From NCBI RefSeq assembly GCF_030268045.1, contig NZ_BSDC01000001.1, positions 1,302,001-1,366,000 of the forward strand: DNA of 64,000 nucleotides, written 5' to 3'. This DNA is from Geothrix edaphica (GTDB lineage: Bacteria > Acidobacteriota > Holophagae > Holophagales > Holophagaceae). The notes beneath the pieces are model-generated. The model did not search any database and was not told the DNA's origin. It saw only the letters and a program-made list of their open reading frames with translations. Both the position numbers and the translations under genes were made by a program. This document shows positions 6,441-15,251 of the stretch, in pieces (position 1 is the stretch's first letter; every line of letters starts with the position of its first letter).

Positions 6441-7889
6441 CTACTGGAAGATCCCCTTGAAGAACTTCCTGATCTTGCCGTCGCCGGAGCCCTTCTTCCC
6501 CCGGTGTTTCTGGAGATGGATGGGATCCGGCAGGGGCTTGCGGCGCTCCGGCACGACGAGCCAGGACTGGTATCCCTCCAGGTCGAGGCGCAGCTGATGG
6601 CTGCCCTCGCCGGGGATCTCGATGGCCGCGGGCGTCCTCCCCTTGGGTTCGCCATCCAGGAAGATCTCGGCGCCGGCAGGCTCGCTGGCCACCTGCACGT
6701 GGAACGGCGCAGGCTGGAGGCGCAGGGCCAGGTCCTTGTCCTCCGCCTTCAGGTGGTAGGCCAGAGGCAGAAAGTCCGGCTTCTCCAGGCGCAGCAGATC
6801 CGCCTTGCCCTTCACCACCACCTGGCGGAGCGGCGTCCGCCCAAGGGAGGTCCCATCGAGGAACACCTCGGCGCCGCCGGGTTTCGATTCGATGGACAGC
6901 ACCCGGCTGGGCTCCGACCGGAAGATGAAGAACCCGAGCCCCAGGGCGGCGATGAGGACCCCACCCCCCCAGAGCCAACGGTTCTGCGCGGCGGCGGGGA
7001 CCATGCGCTCGATCCTCAGGGTGCCCGTGGCCTTCACCGGCGCCGTGGAGTCGAGCTGGGCCAGGTGGGCCACCCGGCGCACCGGTTCCAGGGGCAGGGC
7101 CTCGATCAGGGCCCGGAGGAAGGCGGTCAGGTCCGCAAACCGCTTTCCCGGGTCCTTGTCCAGGGCCTTCCCGAAGACGGCCGCCAGGTCAGGGTTGAAC
7201 TCCGGCGGCCAGACGGGCGGCTCATGCGCGATGCGGTAGAGAGTGGCACCCACGCTGTCGGCCGCGAAGGGCAGCGTGCCCGTCAGCATCTCGAAGGCCG
7301 TGAGCACCAGGGCCCACTGGTCGGAGGCCGCCGTGGCTCTGGCGCCATTCAGCACCTCGGGCGCCGCATAGGCCGGCGTGCCGAGGAAGGCGGAGCTCGT
7401 GGTCAGGCGGCCCTGGTCTCCCCGGGCGATGCCGAAGTCCATGAGCTTCAGGCGGCCATCCTTGGCCACCATGAAGTTGTCGGGCTTGATGTCCCGGTGG
7501 AGGATGCCCAGGCCATGCACCGCCGCCAGGGCATCCGCCGCCTGGATCAGCAGGCCGACCACCTCGTCCGGATCCAGCGAGCCCCGGCGGATCCGATCCG
7601 ACAGGGACTCCCCTTCCACGTATTCCATGACGAGATACGGCCCCAGGTCCGGCACCTCGCCCACATCGAAGACCGTGATCGCGTTGGGGTGGTTCAGCCG
7701 GGCCGAGATCTCGGCCTCGCGCTTGAAGCGGAGCAGCACCTCGGCGTCGCCGGTACCCTCCCGCACCACCTTGATGGCCAGGGCCCGTTTGAGCAGGGGG
7801 TCCTCCGCCAGGTACACCGTGCCCATCGCGCCGGAGCCGAGCGTACCCAGGACCTTGAAGCGGCCGATGGTGGAAGGATCCAGACTCAT
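6441..7889 (-). CDS. membrane-anchored Ser/Thr protein kinase with PEGA repeats
   Basis: 482 aa. The Hanks-type kinase domain spans about residues 9-265: glycine loop LGSGAMGTVYLAE, Lys40 (AIKVV), catalytic HRDIKPDN at 131-138, DFG at 151-153, and APE in YAAPEVL. One transmembrane helix (about 305-323) follows, then two PEGA domains (about 330-400 and 402-470) carrying the signatures PGGAEVFLDGTSLGRTPL and PAGAEIFLDGEPKGRTPA. PEGA domains are extracytoplasmic beta-folds thought to bind carbohydrate or wall material, so this is probably a cell-surface sensor phosphorylating cytosolic targets. The start is uncertain: ATG at 7904 lies five codons upstream in frame. Divergent from lipB with 57 bp between. 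Confidence 0.92.
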   Translation of the reverse strand: MSLDPSTIGRFKVLGTLGSGAMGTVYLAEDPLLKRALAIKVVREGTGDAEVLLRFKREAEISARLNHPNAITVFDVGEVPDLGPYLVMEYVEGESLSDRIRRGSLDPDEVVGLLIQAADALAAVHGLGILHRDIKPDNFMVAKDGRLKLMDFGIARGDQGRLTTSSAFLGTPAYAAPEVLNGARATAASDQWALVLTAFEMLTGTLPFAADSVGATLYRIAHEPPVWPPEFNPDLAAVFGKALDKDPGKRFADLTAFLRALIEALPLEPVRRVAHLAQLDSTAPVKATGTLRIERMVPAAAQNRWLWGGGVLIAALGLGFFIFRSEPSRVLSIESKPGGAEVFLDGTSLGRTPLRQVVVKGKADLLRLEKPDFLPLAYHLKAEDKDLALRLQPAPFHVQVASEPAGAEIFLDGEPKGRTPAAIEIPGEGSHQLRLDLEGYQSWLVVPERRKPLPDPIHLQKHRGKKGSGDGKIRKFFKGIFQ

Positions 7890-7946
7890 CCTTCCACCGA
7901 TCATGCCAGAGCCGGGGCGGACCGTCGCCCCGGCTACACTCGAGAC

Positions 7947-9071
7947 ATGTCCGAAGCCGGCTTCTCCGTCCCCCGCCCCGCCCAGCTCCGCCGCTTCGGC
8001 CGGGTGTTCTATCCCGCGGGGCTCCGGCTGCAGAAGGCCCTGGCGGCCCATGTGAGCCAGGAGGGGAACCCGGACCAGCTCGTCATCCTCGAGCACGATC
8101 CGGTCTTCACGCTGGGCAGAAACGCCACGCCAGCGGACATCCACATGAGCGACGACTTCCTCGCGGCCCAGGGCGTGAGTGTCCATCGCACGGACCGTGG
8201 GGGCGAGGTGACCTATCACGGGCCCGGCCAGATCGTGGCCTATCCCATCTGCAACCTGCGGGGCGGCCGGGAGGATGTGGGTCGCCTCGTGCGTGGCCTG
8301 GAAGAGGCCATGATCAGCACCGCCGCGGATTTCGGCGTGGTGGCCGATCGACTCAAGGGCGCGCCGGGCATCTGGGTCGAAACCCCGCGGGGCCTGGAGA
8401 AGCTCGGCGCCATCGGCCTCCACCTCAGCCGCTGGATCACCACCCACGGCATCGCCTTCAATGTGCGCCCCAACCTCGACCACTTCCGCTGGATCACCCC
8501 CTGCGGCTTCACGGACAAGGGCGTATGCAGCCTCCACTCGCTGCTGGGCGGCGAGGCGCCCACCTGGGAGGAGGCCGCGGACCGCCTCCAGGCGCACCTC
8601 ACGGCTTCCCTGGCCCTGGACCTCCAGCCCGTCCGTCAGCCCAGCCGCAGCGTGTCCGCCCTGACCTGGCGCCGCGGCTCCAATGGCCCGGAGATCCTCA
8701 TGATGCTGCGCGTCCCCGAGCACGGCCTCTGGTGGCAGAGTGTCACCGGCATGATGGAGCCCGGCGAGACGCCTGAGCAGACGGCCCACCGCGAGCTGAT
8801 GGAGGAGACGGGCCTCACGGGCACCCTGCGGCCCCTGGGCCTCTCCCACAGCTTCTGGGTGGACCCGGCCATCGTGCGCTTTCCCGACGCGGAGCCCCGG
8901 TTCAACACCGAGGCCTGCTTCTCCATGGAAGTCCCCGCCGAGGCCCCGGTCCGCCTGGAACCCCTGGAACACAGCGAGTTCAAGTGGTGCGGACTTGATG
9001 AGGCCCACGCCCTGATGAAGTGGGAGGGGTCCAAGGCGGCGCTGAGGCTCCTCGAGGCCTGGCTGGCCTGA
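7947..9071 (+). CDS. lipB: octanoyltransferase LipB fused to a Nudix hydrolase domain
   Basis: 374 aa fusion. Residues 1 to about 225 are LipB: transfer of octanoyl from acyl carrier protein to lipoyl domains of 2-oxoacid dehydrogenases and the glycine cleavage system. The RGGEVTYHGPGQIVAYPI motif and the Cys-Lys dyad, Lys152 (KLGAIGLHLSRW) and Cys186 (PCGFTDKGVCSL), are present with the expected 34-residue spacing. Residues about 230-374 are a Nudix domain with a perfect box G-x5-E-x7-REL-x-EE-x-GL (GMMEPGE...HRELMEETGL). Its substrate is probably a nucleoside or pterin triphosphate-like pyrophosphate, not determined. No stop or frameshift separates the two domains, so they are translated as one chain. 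Confidence 0.93.
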   Translation: MSEAGFSVPRPAQLRRFGRVFYPAGLRLQKALAAHVSQEGNPDQLVILEHDPVFTLGRNATPADIHMSDDFLAAQGVSVHRTDRGGEVTYHGPGQIVAYPICNLRGGREDVGRLVRGLEEAMISTAADFGVVADRLKGAPGIWVETPRGLEKLGAIGLHLSRWITTHGIAFNVRPNLDHFRWITPCGFTDKGVCSLHSLLGGEAPTWEEAADRLQAHLTASLALDLQPVRQPSRSVSALTWRRGSNGPEILMMLRVPEHGLWWQSVTGMMEPGETPEQTAHRELMEETGLTGTLRPLGLSHSFWVDPAIVRFPDAEPRFNTEACFSMEVPAEAPVRLEPLEHSEFKWCGLDEAHALMKWEGSKAALRLLEAWLA

Positions 9072-9081
9072 ATCGCGGGTC

Positions 9082-9107
9082 CGGGGAGCCACAGACCTGG
9101 CTCCCCG
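9082..9107 (+). terminator. GC-rich hairpin downstream of lipB-nudix
   Basis: Nine-base-pair stem CGGGGAGCC / GGCTCCCCG with an 8-nt loop, 10 bp after the stop codon. It has no T-tract, so it may stabilise the 3' end rather than act as a classical intrinsic terminator. Part of the loop (ACAGACC) could alternatively pair with GGTCTGT about 40 bp downstream. Confidence 0.45.
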
Positions 9108-9223
9108 GGTCCGCGGGCGGCGCCCGTGCCGAGGCGTGGTCTGTGATCCGCGGCACGCCATGGCTGAGGTTCCGGAAGGCTCTCGGCGGGGTTGCTAACC
9201 TGAAGCCATTGCCTGGAGCGCCC

Positions 9224-10363
9224 ATGTTTCCCCAGTTCACCGATGACCAGACCGCCGTCCGCGATGCCGCCCGCGACTTCGCCCTGTCGGAGATCGCGCC
9301 CGGGGCCGCGGCCCGCGACGCCAGCGGGGAATTCGCCAAGGACATCTTCCAGCAGCTGGGCGAGATGGGCTTCATGGGCATGACCGTCCCCGAGGCCTAC
9401 GGCGGCGCGGGCGTGGACTTCCTCAGCTACATCCTGGCCCTGGAACAGGTGGCCTACGCCGACGCCTCCGTGGCCGTGGCCATGAGCGTGAACAACTCCG
9501 TGGCCTGCGCCCCCATCCTGGCTTTCGGCACCGAGGCGCAGAAGCAGACGTACCTGAAGCCCTTGGCCAATGGCGAGGTGATGGGCGGCTTCATGCTCAC
9601 GGAACCCGATGCCGGCTCCGATGCATCGGCCCTCAAGACCCGCGCCACCAGGGTGGACGGCGGGTGGAAGCTGAACGGCGCCAAGGCCTGGATCACCAAC
9701 GGCGGCGTGGCCCGGTACTTCGTCACCATGGCCCGCACGGACCCCGACAAGGGCAAGAAGGGCATCAGCGCCTTCATCCTTGATGCAAACCAGCCGGGCG
9801 TGGTCATGGGCCGGCCCGAGGAGAAGATGGGCCTCCGCTCCAGCAAGACCGTGATGGTGGCCCTGGAGGACGCCTTCGTGCCCGAGGACGCCATGCTGGG
9901 CAAGCCCGGCGATGGCCTGAAGGTGGCCTTCGGCGGCCTGGATGGCGGACGCATCGGCATCGCGGCCCAGGCCCTGGGCATCGCCCAGCGGGCCATGGAC
10001 GAGAGCGTGGCCTACGCCAAGGCCCGCATCTCCTTCGGCAAGCCCATCGGCGAGCACCAGATGATCCAGACCTACCTGGCGGAGATGGAAGCCCGCCTCC
10101 AGGCCGCCCGGCTGCTGGTCTACCGCGCCGCCTCCCTGAAGGGGGCCGGGAGGACCTGCACCGTGGAGGCCGCCACGGCCAAGCTCTTCACCACGGAGAG
10201 CGCCGTCTGGATCTGCGACCGGGCCGTGCAGATCCATGGCGGCTACGGCTACTCCCGGGAATACACCGTCGAACGCCTCTACCGGGACGTGCGCGTGACC
10301 ACCATCTATGAAGGCACCAGCGAGATCCAGCGCATGGTCATCGCCCGGGAACTGCTGAAGTAG
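9224..10363 (+). CDS. acyl-CoA dehydrogenase (short-chain type)
   Basis: Removes two hydrogens from an acyl-CoA to give trans-2-enoyl-CoA, passing electrons to electron-transfer flavoprotein. 379 aa, the normal length for short-chain/butyryl-CoA dehydrogenases. The N-terminal helical domain, the FAD/substrate segments GGFMLTEPDAGSDASALKT and WKLNGAKAWITNGG, and GLRSSKTVMVALEDAFVPEDAMLG are all present. The C-terminal YEGTSEIQRMVIAREL carries the catalytic Glu of the short-chain class. GGAG lies six bases before ATG. It stands alone, but enoyl-CoA hydratase (15.2 kb) and 3-hydroxybutyryl-CoA dehydrogenase (26.7 kb) supply the next two beta-oxidation or butyrate-pathway steps. Frames upstream of this ATG are spurious extensions. 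Confidence 0.93.
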   Translation: MFPQFTDDQTAVRDAARDFALSEIAPGAAARDASGEFAKDIFQQLGEMGFMGMTVPEAYGGAGVDFLSYILALEQVAYADASVAVAMSVNNSVACAPILAFGTEAQKQTYLKPLANGEVMGGFMLTEPDAGSDASALKTRATRVDGGWKLNGAKAWITNGGVARYFVTMARTDPDKGKKGISAFILDANQPGVVMGRPEEKMGLRSSKTVMVALEDAFVPEDAMLGKPGDGLKVAFGGLDGGRIGIAAQALGIAQRAMDESVAYAKARISFGKPIGEHQMIQTYLAEMEARLQAARLLVYRAASLKGAGRTCTVEAATAKLFTTESAVWICDRAVQIHGGYGYSREYTVERLYRDVRVTTIYEGTSEIQRMVIARELLK

Positions 10364-10511
10364 GTCTTTTCAACGCATGATGAAATCCCCTTGCCCTCAT
10401 CTTGCGAGGGCGGCATGCTGCTTCTGTGGGGCCTTCTAAACCCGGCCCCGGGCCCGTCCGTAGGCACCTTGTCCCCGTGGCGGCTCTTTCCGACCTTACT
10501 AAGGAGTGGTG

Positions 10512-12044
10512 ATGATGCGTCCCCCGATCCTCCCGGCCCTGCTCGTGGCCTTCTCCCTGGTCGGCCAGGAGGCTCCCAAGGCTGACGGGGCCAAGCCCGC
10601 CGCCCCGAAGCTGACCCTCCAGAACGCCATCGAGACCTCGCTCAAGAACAACCTGCAGGTGCAGATCGCCGTCGAGACCCGCGACTTCACCCGGGCCGGG
10701 CTGACGATCGAGCAGGGCGCCTTCGACTGGAACCTCACCAGCAGCCTGAGCATCGGCAAGTCCGAGGACGCCAGCCGTGTCCAGAACTTCCCCGGCGGCC
10801 CCTTCACCTCCTCCGAGACCACCAGCTTCGCCCGGAGCTTCACCCTGGGCTCCACCAAGGCCTTCGGCTGGGGCGGCAACCTGAGCCTGAACTACGCGCC
10901 CACCTACCGCTTCACCAAGGGCACGGTCAATGGCGGTCCGGAGACCCCGTTCACCACCAACCCGTATGACGGCAGCTTCTCGGCCACATACACCCAGAGC
11001 CTCCTGAAGGGCTTCGGGCGGGACGCCACCGAGAGCCGCCTCATCGTCGCCCGGAAGAGCGCCCAGGCCGCGGACCTCTCCTTCCAGAAGGCCATCATCG
11101 ACCTGGTGGCCAGCACCGAATCGCTCTACTGGGACGTGGTCTTCGCCCAGCGCAACCTGGAGAACAAGCAGCAGGCCCTGGCCCTGGCCCAGAAGCAGCT
11201 CAAGGAGAACCAGATCCGCGTGCAGGTGGGCACCCTGGCGCCCATCGAGGTGACCTCCTCCGAAGCGTCCGTGGCCCAGCGCGAGCAGGACATCATCGCT
11301 GCGGACGCCCAGCTGCTGAACGCCAAGGACGCCCTCATCCGCGCCCTGTATCCCTCCTCCGAGCGGCCCGCGGGCCTGGAACCGGCGGACGCCCCGGGCA
11401 TCAAGCCCCTGGAGCTGAACGAGACCACCGCCGAGAAACAGGCCCTGGCCAACCGCATCGAGCTGAAGACCGCCCGCCTCGACCTGGAATCCAAGCAGGC
11501 CCTCGAGACCGCGGCCAACAACCGCACCCTGCCCCAGCTGGACGCCTTCGCCACCTACAACGGCAACGCCGCCTCCCAGATCCCCTCCGAGGGCCTCACG
11601 GCCGTCAACAAGGATCTCACCAAGGGCGCCTACCCCGGCTACGCCGTCGGCCTCCAGTTCTCCATGCCCATCCAGAACCGCGCCGCCCGGGGCAGCCAGG
11701 CCCAGGCCCGCGCCAACCGCCGCCAGAGTGAGCTGACCCTCCGCGACCTGGAGCTGGGCATCACGCTGGAGGTGCGCCAGGCCTTCCGCAATGTGGACGC
11801 CTCCGCCAAGGGCGTGGCCGCCGCCGAGAAGACCCGCATCTTCCGGGAGAAGGACCTCGAGGCCGAGCAGAAGAAGTTCGAGAACGGCATGAGCACCAAC
11901 TTCCTCGTGCTCTCCAAGCAGAACGACCTGGACACCGCCAAGAGCAACGAGCTCCAGTCGCAGATCACCTACGCCAAGGCCGTCACAGCCCTGGAGAAAG
12001 CCCTGGGACACCTGCTGGAAGCCCGCAAGCTGGAAGTGAAGTAA
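10512..12044 (+). CDS. TolC-family outer membrane efflux protein
   Basis: About 510 aa. AAGGAG at 10501-10506 precedes two successive ATGs (10512, 10515). The N-terminus (MMRPPILPALLVAFSLVGQ) looks like a signal peptide, followed by a short Pro/Lys/Ala linker and an OEP-type repeat: LTLQNAIETSLKNNLQVQIA, then alternating beta strands and long coiled-coil helices (residues about 200-260 and 430-500 rich in Ala, Glu, Gln). The internal duplication of the TolC fold is visible (KNNLQVQIA... near the start, ANRIELKTARLDLESKQ in the middle). Such trimers form the outer-membrane duct for efflux or type I secretion. No pump is adjacent; the MacAB-like operon at 60-64 kb could be a partner (inference). 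Confidence 0.88.
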   Translation: MMRPPILPALLVAFSLVGQEAPKADGAKPAAPKLTLQNAIETSLKNNLQVQIAVETRDFTRAGLTIEQGAFDWNLTSSLSIGKSEDASRVQNFPGGPFTSSETTSFARSFTLGSTKAFGWGGNLSLNYAPTYRFTKGTVNGGPETPFTTNPYDGSFSATYTQSLLKGFGRDATESRLIVARKSAQAADLSFQKAIIDLVASTESLYWDVVFAQRNLENKQQALALAQKQLKENQIRVQVGTLAPIEVTSSEASVAQREQDIIAADAQLLNAKDALIRALYPSSERPAGLEPADAPGIKPLELNETTAEKQALANRIELKTARLDLESKQALETAANNRTLPQLDAFATYNGNAASQIPSEGLTAVNKDLTKGAYPGYAVGLQFSMPIQNRAARGSQAQARANRRQSELTLRDLELGITLEVRQAFRNVDASAKGVAAAEKTRIFREKDLEAEQKKFENGMSTNFLVLSKQNDLDTAKSNELQSQITYAKAVTALEKALGHLLEARKLEVK

Positions 12045-12059
12045 GCCCTTCCTTCTCCG

Positions 12060-12088
12060 AAAAAGGGGCCCTCACGGGCCCCTTTTTC
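12060..12088. terminator. bidirectional intrinsic terminator
   Basis: AAAAAGGGGCCC-TCAC-GGGCCCCTTTTT is a perfect 12-bp stem with A- and T-runs on both sides. It lies between the TolC-like gene (plus) and the S9 peptidase gene (minus), and can end both transcripts. Confidence 0.9.
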
Positions 12089-12089
12089 G

Positions 12090-14303
12090 TTAGCGCCGCC
12101 GCGCCGCGGCGGCGCTCGAAGCCGCTTCCGGCTTGGCCTCTGCGTCCGCCGGCAGGGTGTCCAGCAGGGCCTTCCACTCGAACCAGTCCTTCCGGCCCTT
12201 GATCCACTTCTCGAACCAGCTGAACTCGCTGACCATCTTCACCAGCTGGTATCTGGGCTCAGTCAGGCCGTGGGGCATCCCAGGATAGACGAGGTACTCG
12301 ACCGGCACGCCCAGCTTCTTCAGGGCCATGTAGAGTTCATCGCTCTGGGGCTTGGGCACCCGCTGATCCGCCTCGCCCACGTGGATGAGGGTCGGCGTCT
12401 TCGCATTCCGGATGTACTTCAGCGCGGACTCCTTCACGAAGTTGTCCCAGGCGTCGTAGGGCCGCCCCCCCAGGTAGAACTCGCGTACGCTCTGCACGTC
12501 ACTCTCGGCGTACATGGAGATCCAGTTCACCGCGCCCGCCCCGGTGCTGATGGCCTTGAAGCGGTCCGTCTGGGTCAGCGTCCAGCTGGACAGGTGCCCG
12601 CCGGCGCTCCAGCCCATCATGCCGAGGCGGTCTGGATCCGCGATGCCCTCGGCGATGAGGTGGTCCACACCGCTCATGATGTCGCCGTACGAGAGCCGCA
12701 TGAAGTTGCCGCCGATCTGCCGCGCGAAGGCCTCGCCGTAGTTCGTCGAGCCCCGGTAGTTGGGCTGGAGCACCGCGTAGCCGGCGGCGGCGTAGATGTG
12801 CGGGTAGGTGACGTAGCGCCCCTGGAAGCCGTTCATGTCCGCCGCGGCGGGACCGCCGTGGATCTGCACGATGAGCGGGTAGCGCCTGCCCTTCTCGTAA
12901 CCCAGCGGCTTGATGAGCAGGCCCTCCACGGTCACGCCGTCCTTGGCCTTCCAGCGCACGGCCTCGGTCTCACCCAGCGCCAGCTTCCCCACTTGGGGGT
13001 TCCCGTCGCTGACCTTCACCCAGCTCGACGGCTGGCCCACCGTGGCCGGCTTCACCACGTAGAGGTCCAGGGGCATCTTCGGGTGGCTGTACGTGAGGAG
13101 GAGGGCCCGGGCCTCCAGGTTGTAGCTTCCGTTGATGACGCCCGTCCGTTTCGTGAGCTGGGCCAGGGCGCCATCCGCCAGGGTGAGCGCGAACAGGTGC
13201 TGATCCACGCCCTGCGCCTCGGTGAAGTAGAGGGAGCGGGAATCCTCGGACCAGCTGGCGCTGGATACGCTCATGTCCCTTCCGGCCAGGAGGTTCTTCG
13301 CGGGGCCGCCAGCGGTCGGCACCACCCAGAGCTTCTCGTTGCGCAGGCGCTCGAAACGCTCCGGCGCGGCGTAGGCCAGCCAGCGTCCGTCCGGCGAGAA
13401 GGCCGAGAATCCGGCGAACTTCTCCAGGATCCGCCGGCCCTGGCCGGTGCCCAGGTCCAGCAGGTGCAGGCTCGCCTCCTCCCGGGTGATGTCCCCCACG
13501 CGCCGCGCCGCCGGAAAGGCACGGTACGAAGCCCAGCGCCCATCCATCGAAAGCTGGAAGCCGGACACCGTGAAGTCGGCCCCTTCGGTCCAGCGCTTCT
13601 CGGTCTTGTCCTTCAGGTCCATGGACCAGAGGTGCACCGACGGCTGCTCCGGATCCGCCACCCGCACATCGAACTTCTTCTCCTTCCGTTTCAGGTCGTC
13701 CTTGTCCACCCGATCGGGGCTGGTGAAGAAGAGGCGGCTCCCGTCCTCGCTGAAGGCCAAGTCGCGGATGGGCGTGGCGTGCTTCGGCAGCGCCGTGACC
13801 GGGAAGTCCTCCAGGGCCAGGTCGACCAGGGAGATCTGGCGGTCCTCCGCCTTGCCGGCGCTGAAGGCCAGCCACTTCCCATCACGGCTGAAGGCGAAGG
13901 CATGGACACCATCCTTGGCCTCCGTGAGCTTCCGGGCCTCGCCACCCTCCGTGGACATGAGGTAGACCTGCTGGCTGCCCTCCCGGTCGCTGAGGAAGGC
14001 GAAGCGCCGGCCATCCCGCGCCCACTGGGGAGCGGTCTCGCTCTTCTCTCGGGTGAAGGTCATCTGCCGGATCCGCCCCGTGGCAGCGTCCCCCACGAAG
14101 ATGTCCGTGAAGACCTTGCCCGATTTCCAGTGGGGCACGCCCACGGTGTAGACCACGTGGCCGCCGTCGGGCGCGAGCTGGCCGCTGCCCACGGTGCGCA
14201 TCTCCATCACGTCCATGAAGGTCATGGGCCGCCCGGCCTGGGCCGCCAGCGGCAACACCGCCATCAGGATCGCCGGGACTATCCCCCATCGGATCGCGCG
14301 CAT
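12090..14303 (-). CDS. secreted S9-family (prolyl oligopeptidase / DPP-type) peptidase
   Basis: 737 aa. A signal peptide (MRAIRWGIVPAILMAVLPLAAQA) leads into a WD40-like (TolB-like) beta-propeller of roughly 430 residues, with repeats such as FSRDGKWLAFSAG and FSPDGRWLAYAAP. The C-terminal alpha/beta-hydrolase domain carries the triad Ser566 (GWSAGGHLSSW), Asp646 (EADQRVPKPQ) and His678 (PGMPHGL). Such enzymes cleave short peptides, often as dipeptidyl or acylaminoacyl peptidases, here probably in the periplasm. An unusual C-terminal tail, rich in Ala and Arg (ASSAAAARRR), ends the protein. It lies downstream of nadC on the same strand and is convergent with the TolC-like gene across a shared terminator. 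Confidence 0.92.
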   Translation of the reverse strand: MRAIRWGIVPAILMAVLPLAAQAGRPMTFMDVMEMRTVGSGQLAPDGGHVVYTVGVPHWKSGKVFTDIFVGDAATGRIRQMTFTREKSETAPQWARDGRRFAFLSDREGSQQVYLMSTEGGEARKLTEAKDGVHAFAFSRDGKWLAFSAGKAEDRQISLVDLALEDFPVTALPKHATPIRDLAFSEDGSRLFFTSPDRVDKDDLKRKEKKFDVRVADPEQPSVHLWSMDLKDKTEKRWTEGADFTVSGFQLSMDGRWASYRAFPAARRVGDITREEASLHLLDLGTGQGRRILEKFAGFSAFSPDGRWLAYAAPERFERLRNEKLWVVPTAGGPAKNLLAGRDMSVSSASWSEDSRSLYFTEAQGVDQHLFALTLADGALAQLTKRTGVINGSYNLEARALLLTYSHPKMPLDLYVVKPATVGQPSSWVKVSDGNPQVGKLALGETEAVRWKAKDGVTVEGLLIKPLGYEKGRRYPLIVQIHGGPAAADMNGFQGRYVTYPHIYAAAGYAVLQPNYRGSTNYGEAFARQIGGNFMRLSYGDIMSGVDHLIAEGIADPDRLGMMGWSAGGHLSSWTLTQTDRFKAISTGAGAVNWISMYAESDVQSVREFYLGGRPYDAWDNFVKESALKYIRNAKTPTLIHVGEADQRVPKPQSDELYMALKKLGVPVEYLVYPGMPHGLTEPRYQLVKMVSEFSWFEKWIKGRKDWFEWKALLDTLPADAEAKPEAASSAAAARRR

Positions 14304-14355
14304 GTCCCCTCCTGCCTCGTGTTTTGAGGCTATCAGTCTGGCCCGGAGGCGTCCT

Positions 14356-15204
14356 TCAGTCCATCCGCAGGCTGAGATCCACCGCCGGGGCGCTGTGGGT
14401 CAGGGCGCCCACGCCGAGGAAGTCCACGCCGGTCTCGGCCACGGCCCTGGCCCGGTCCAGAGTGATGTTGCCGCTGGCCTCCAGGAAGAGGCGCCGGCCG
14501 CTGCGATCCCGAAGGGCCACCGCCTCGCGCATCTGGTCCAAAGCCATGTTGTCCAGCAGCACCCCATCCACGTCCGGAAGGTCCAGGCAGGCCTTGAGCT
14601 GGCCCAGGGTCTCCACCTCCACTTCGATCTTCACGAGGTTCGGCGCGGCGCGGCGCGCGGCCTCCACGGCGGCCCGGACGCCGCCCGCCGCCGCGAGGTG
14701 GTTCTCCTTCAGCAGCACCCCATCGCCCAGGGTCAGCCGGTGGTTCACGCCGCCGCCGCAGCGGACGGCGTACTTCTCCAGCAGCTTGAGTCCTGGCGTG
14801 GTCTTGCGGGTATCGAGGATGCGGGCCCCGGTGCCCTCGACCGCGTCCACGAACCGCCGCGTTAGGGTGGCCGTGCCGGACAGCCGTTGCAGCAGGTTCA
14901 GCATCACCCGCTCGGCCAGCAGGATGCCGTGGCTGGAGCCCCGCAGGCGGATCACCTCGGTGCCCGGGCCGACCCGCTGGCCATCGTTCCGCGCCAGGTC
15001 CGCGTTGATGTTCGGACAGGTGAGCCGGAGGGTCTCCACCGCCATGGGAAGTCCGGCCAGCACCAGCTCGCCCTTCGCCACCACCCGCGCAGTCATGGGC
15101 CGGTCCGGCACGGCTGCGGTGCTCCAGTCCTGGGTGCCCCAGTCCTCCCTCAGGAAGGCGCGCAGCTGGTCGCGATAGGTCTCGGGGTGCGGGGGATGGA
15201 ACAT
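14356..15204 (-). CDS. nadC: nicotinate-nucleotide pyrophosphorylase (quinolinate phosphoribosyltransferase)
   Basis: Converts quinolinate and PRPP to nicotinate mononucleotide, CO2 and pyrophosphate in de novo NAD synthesis. 282 aa, normal for the family. Recognisable elements are REDWGTQDWST near the N-terminus, LLAERVMLNLLQRLSGTATLTRRFV, the PRPP/quinolinate-binding stretch ILDTRKTTPGLKLLEKYAVR, CGGGVNHRLTLGDGVLLKENHL, and the metal/phosphate-site VEVETLGQLK and DGVLLDNM motifs. No nadA or nadB lies nearby. Divergent from the enoyl-CoA hydratase gene with only 47 bp between the starts. Confidence 0.95.
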   Translation of the reverse strand: MFHPPHPETYRDQLRAFLREDWGTQDWSTAAVPDRPMTARVVAKGELVLAGLPMAVETLRLTCPNINADLARNDGQRVGPGTEVIRLRGSSHGILLAERVMLNLLQRLSGTATLTRRFVDAVEGTGARILDTRKTTPGLKLLEKYAVRCGGGVNHRLTLGDGVLLKENHLAAAGGVRAAVEAARRAAPNLVKIEVEVETLGQLKACLDLPDVDGVLLDNMALDQMREAVALRDRSGRRLFLEASGNITLDRARAVAETGVDFLGVGALTHSAPAVDLSLRMD

Positions 15205-15251
15205 CGGTCACTCCTCCCACAGCGTACAATGGCCGGAAACCAGGAGCCCCC

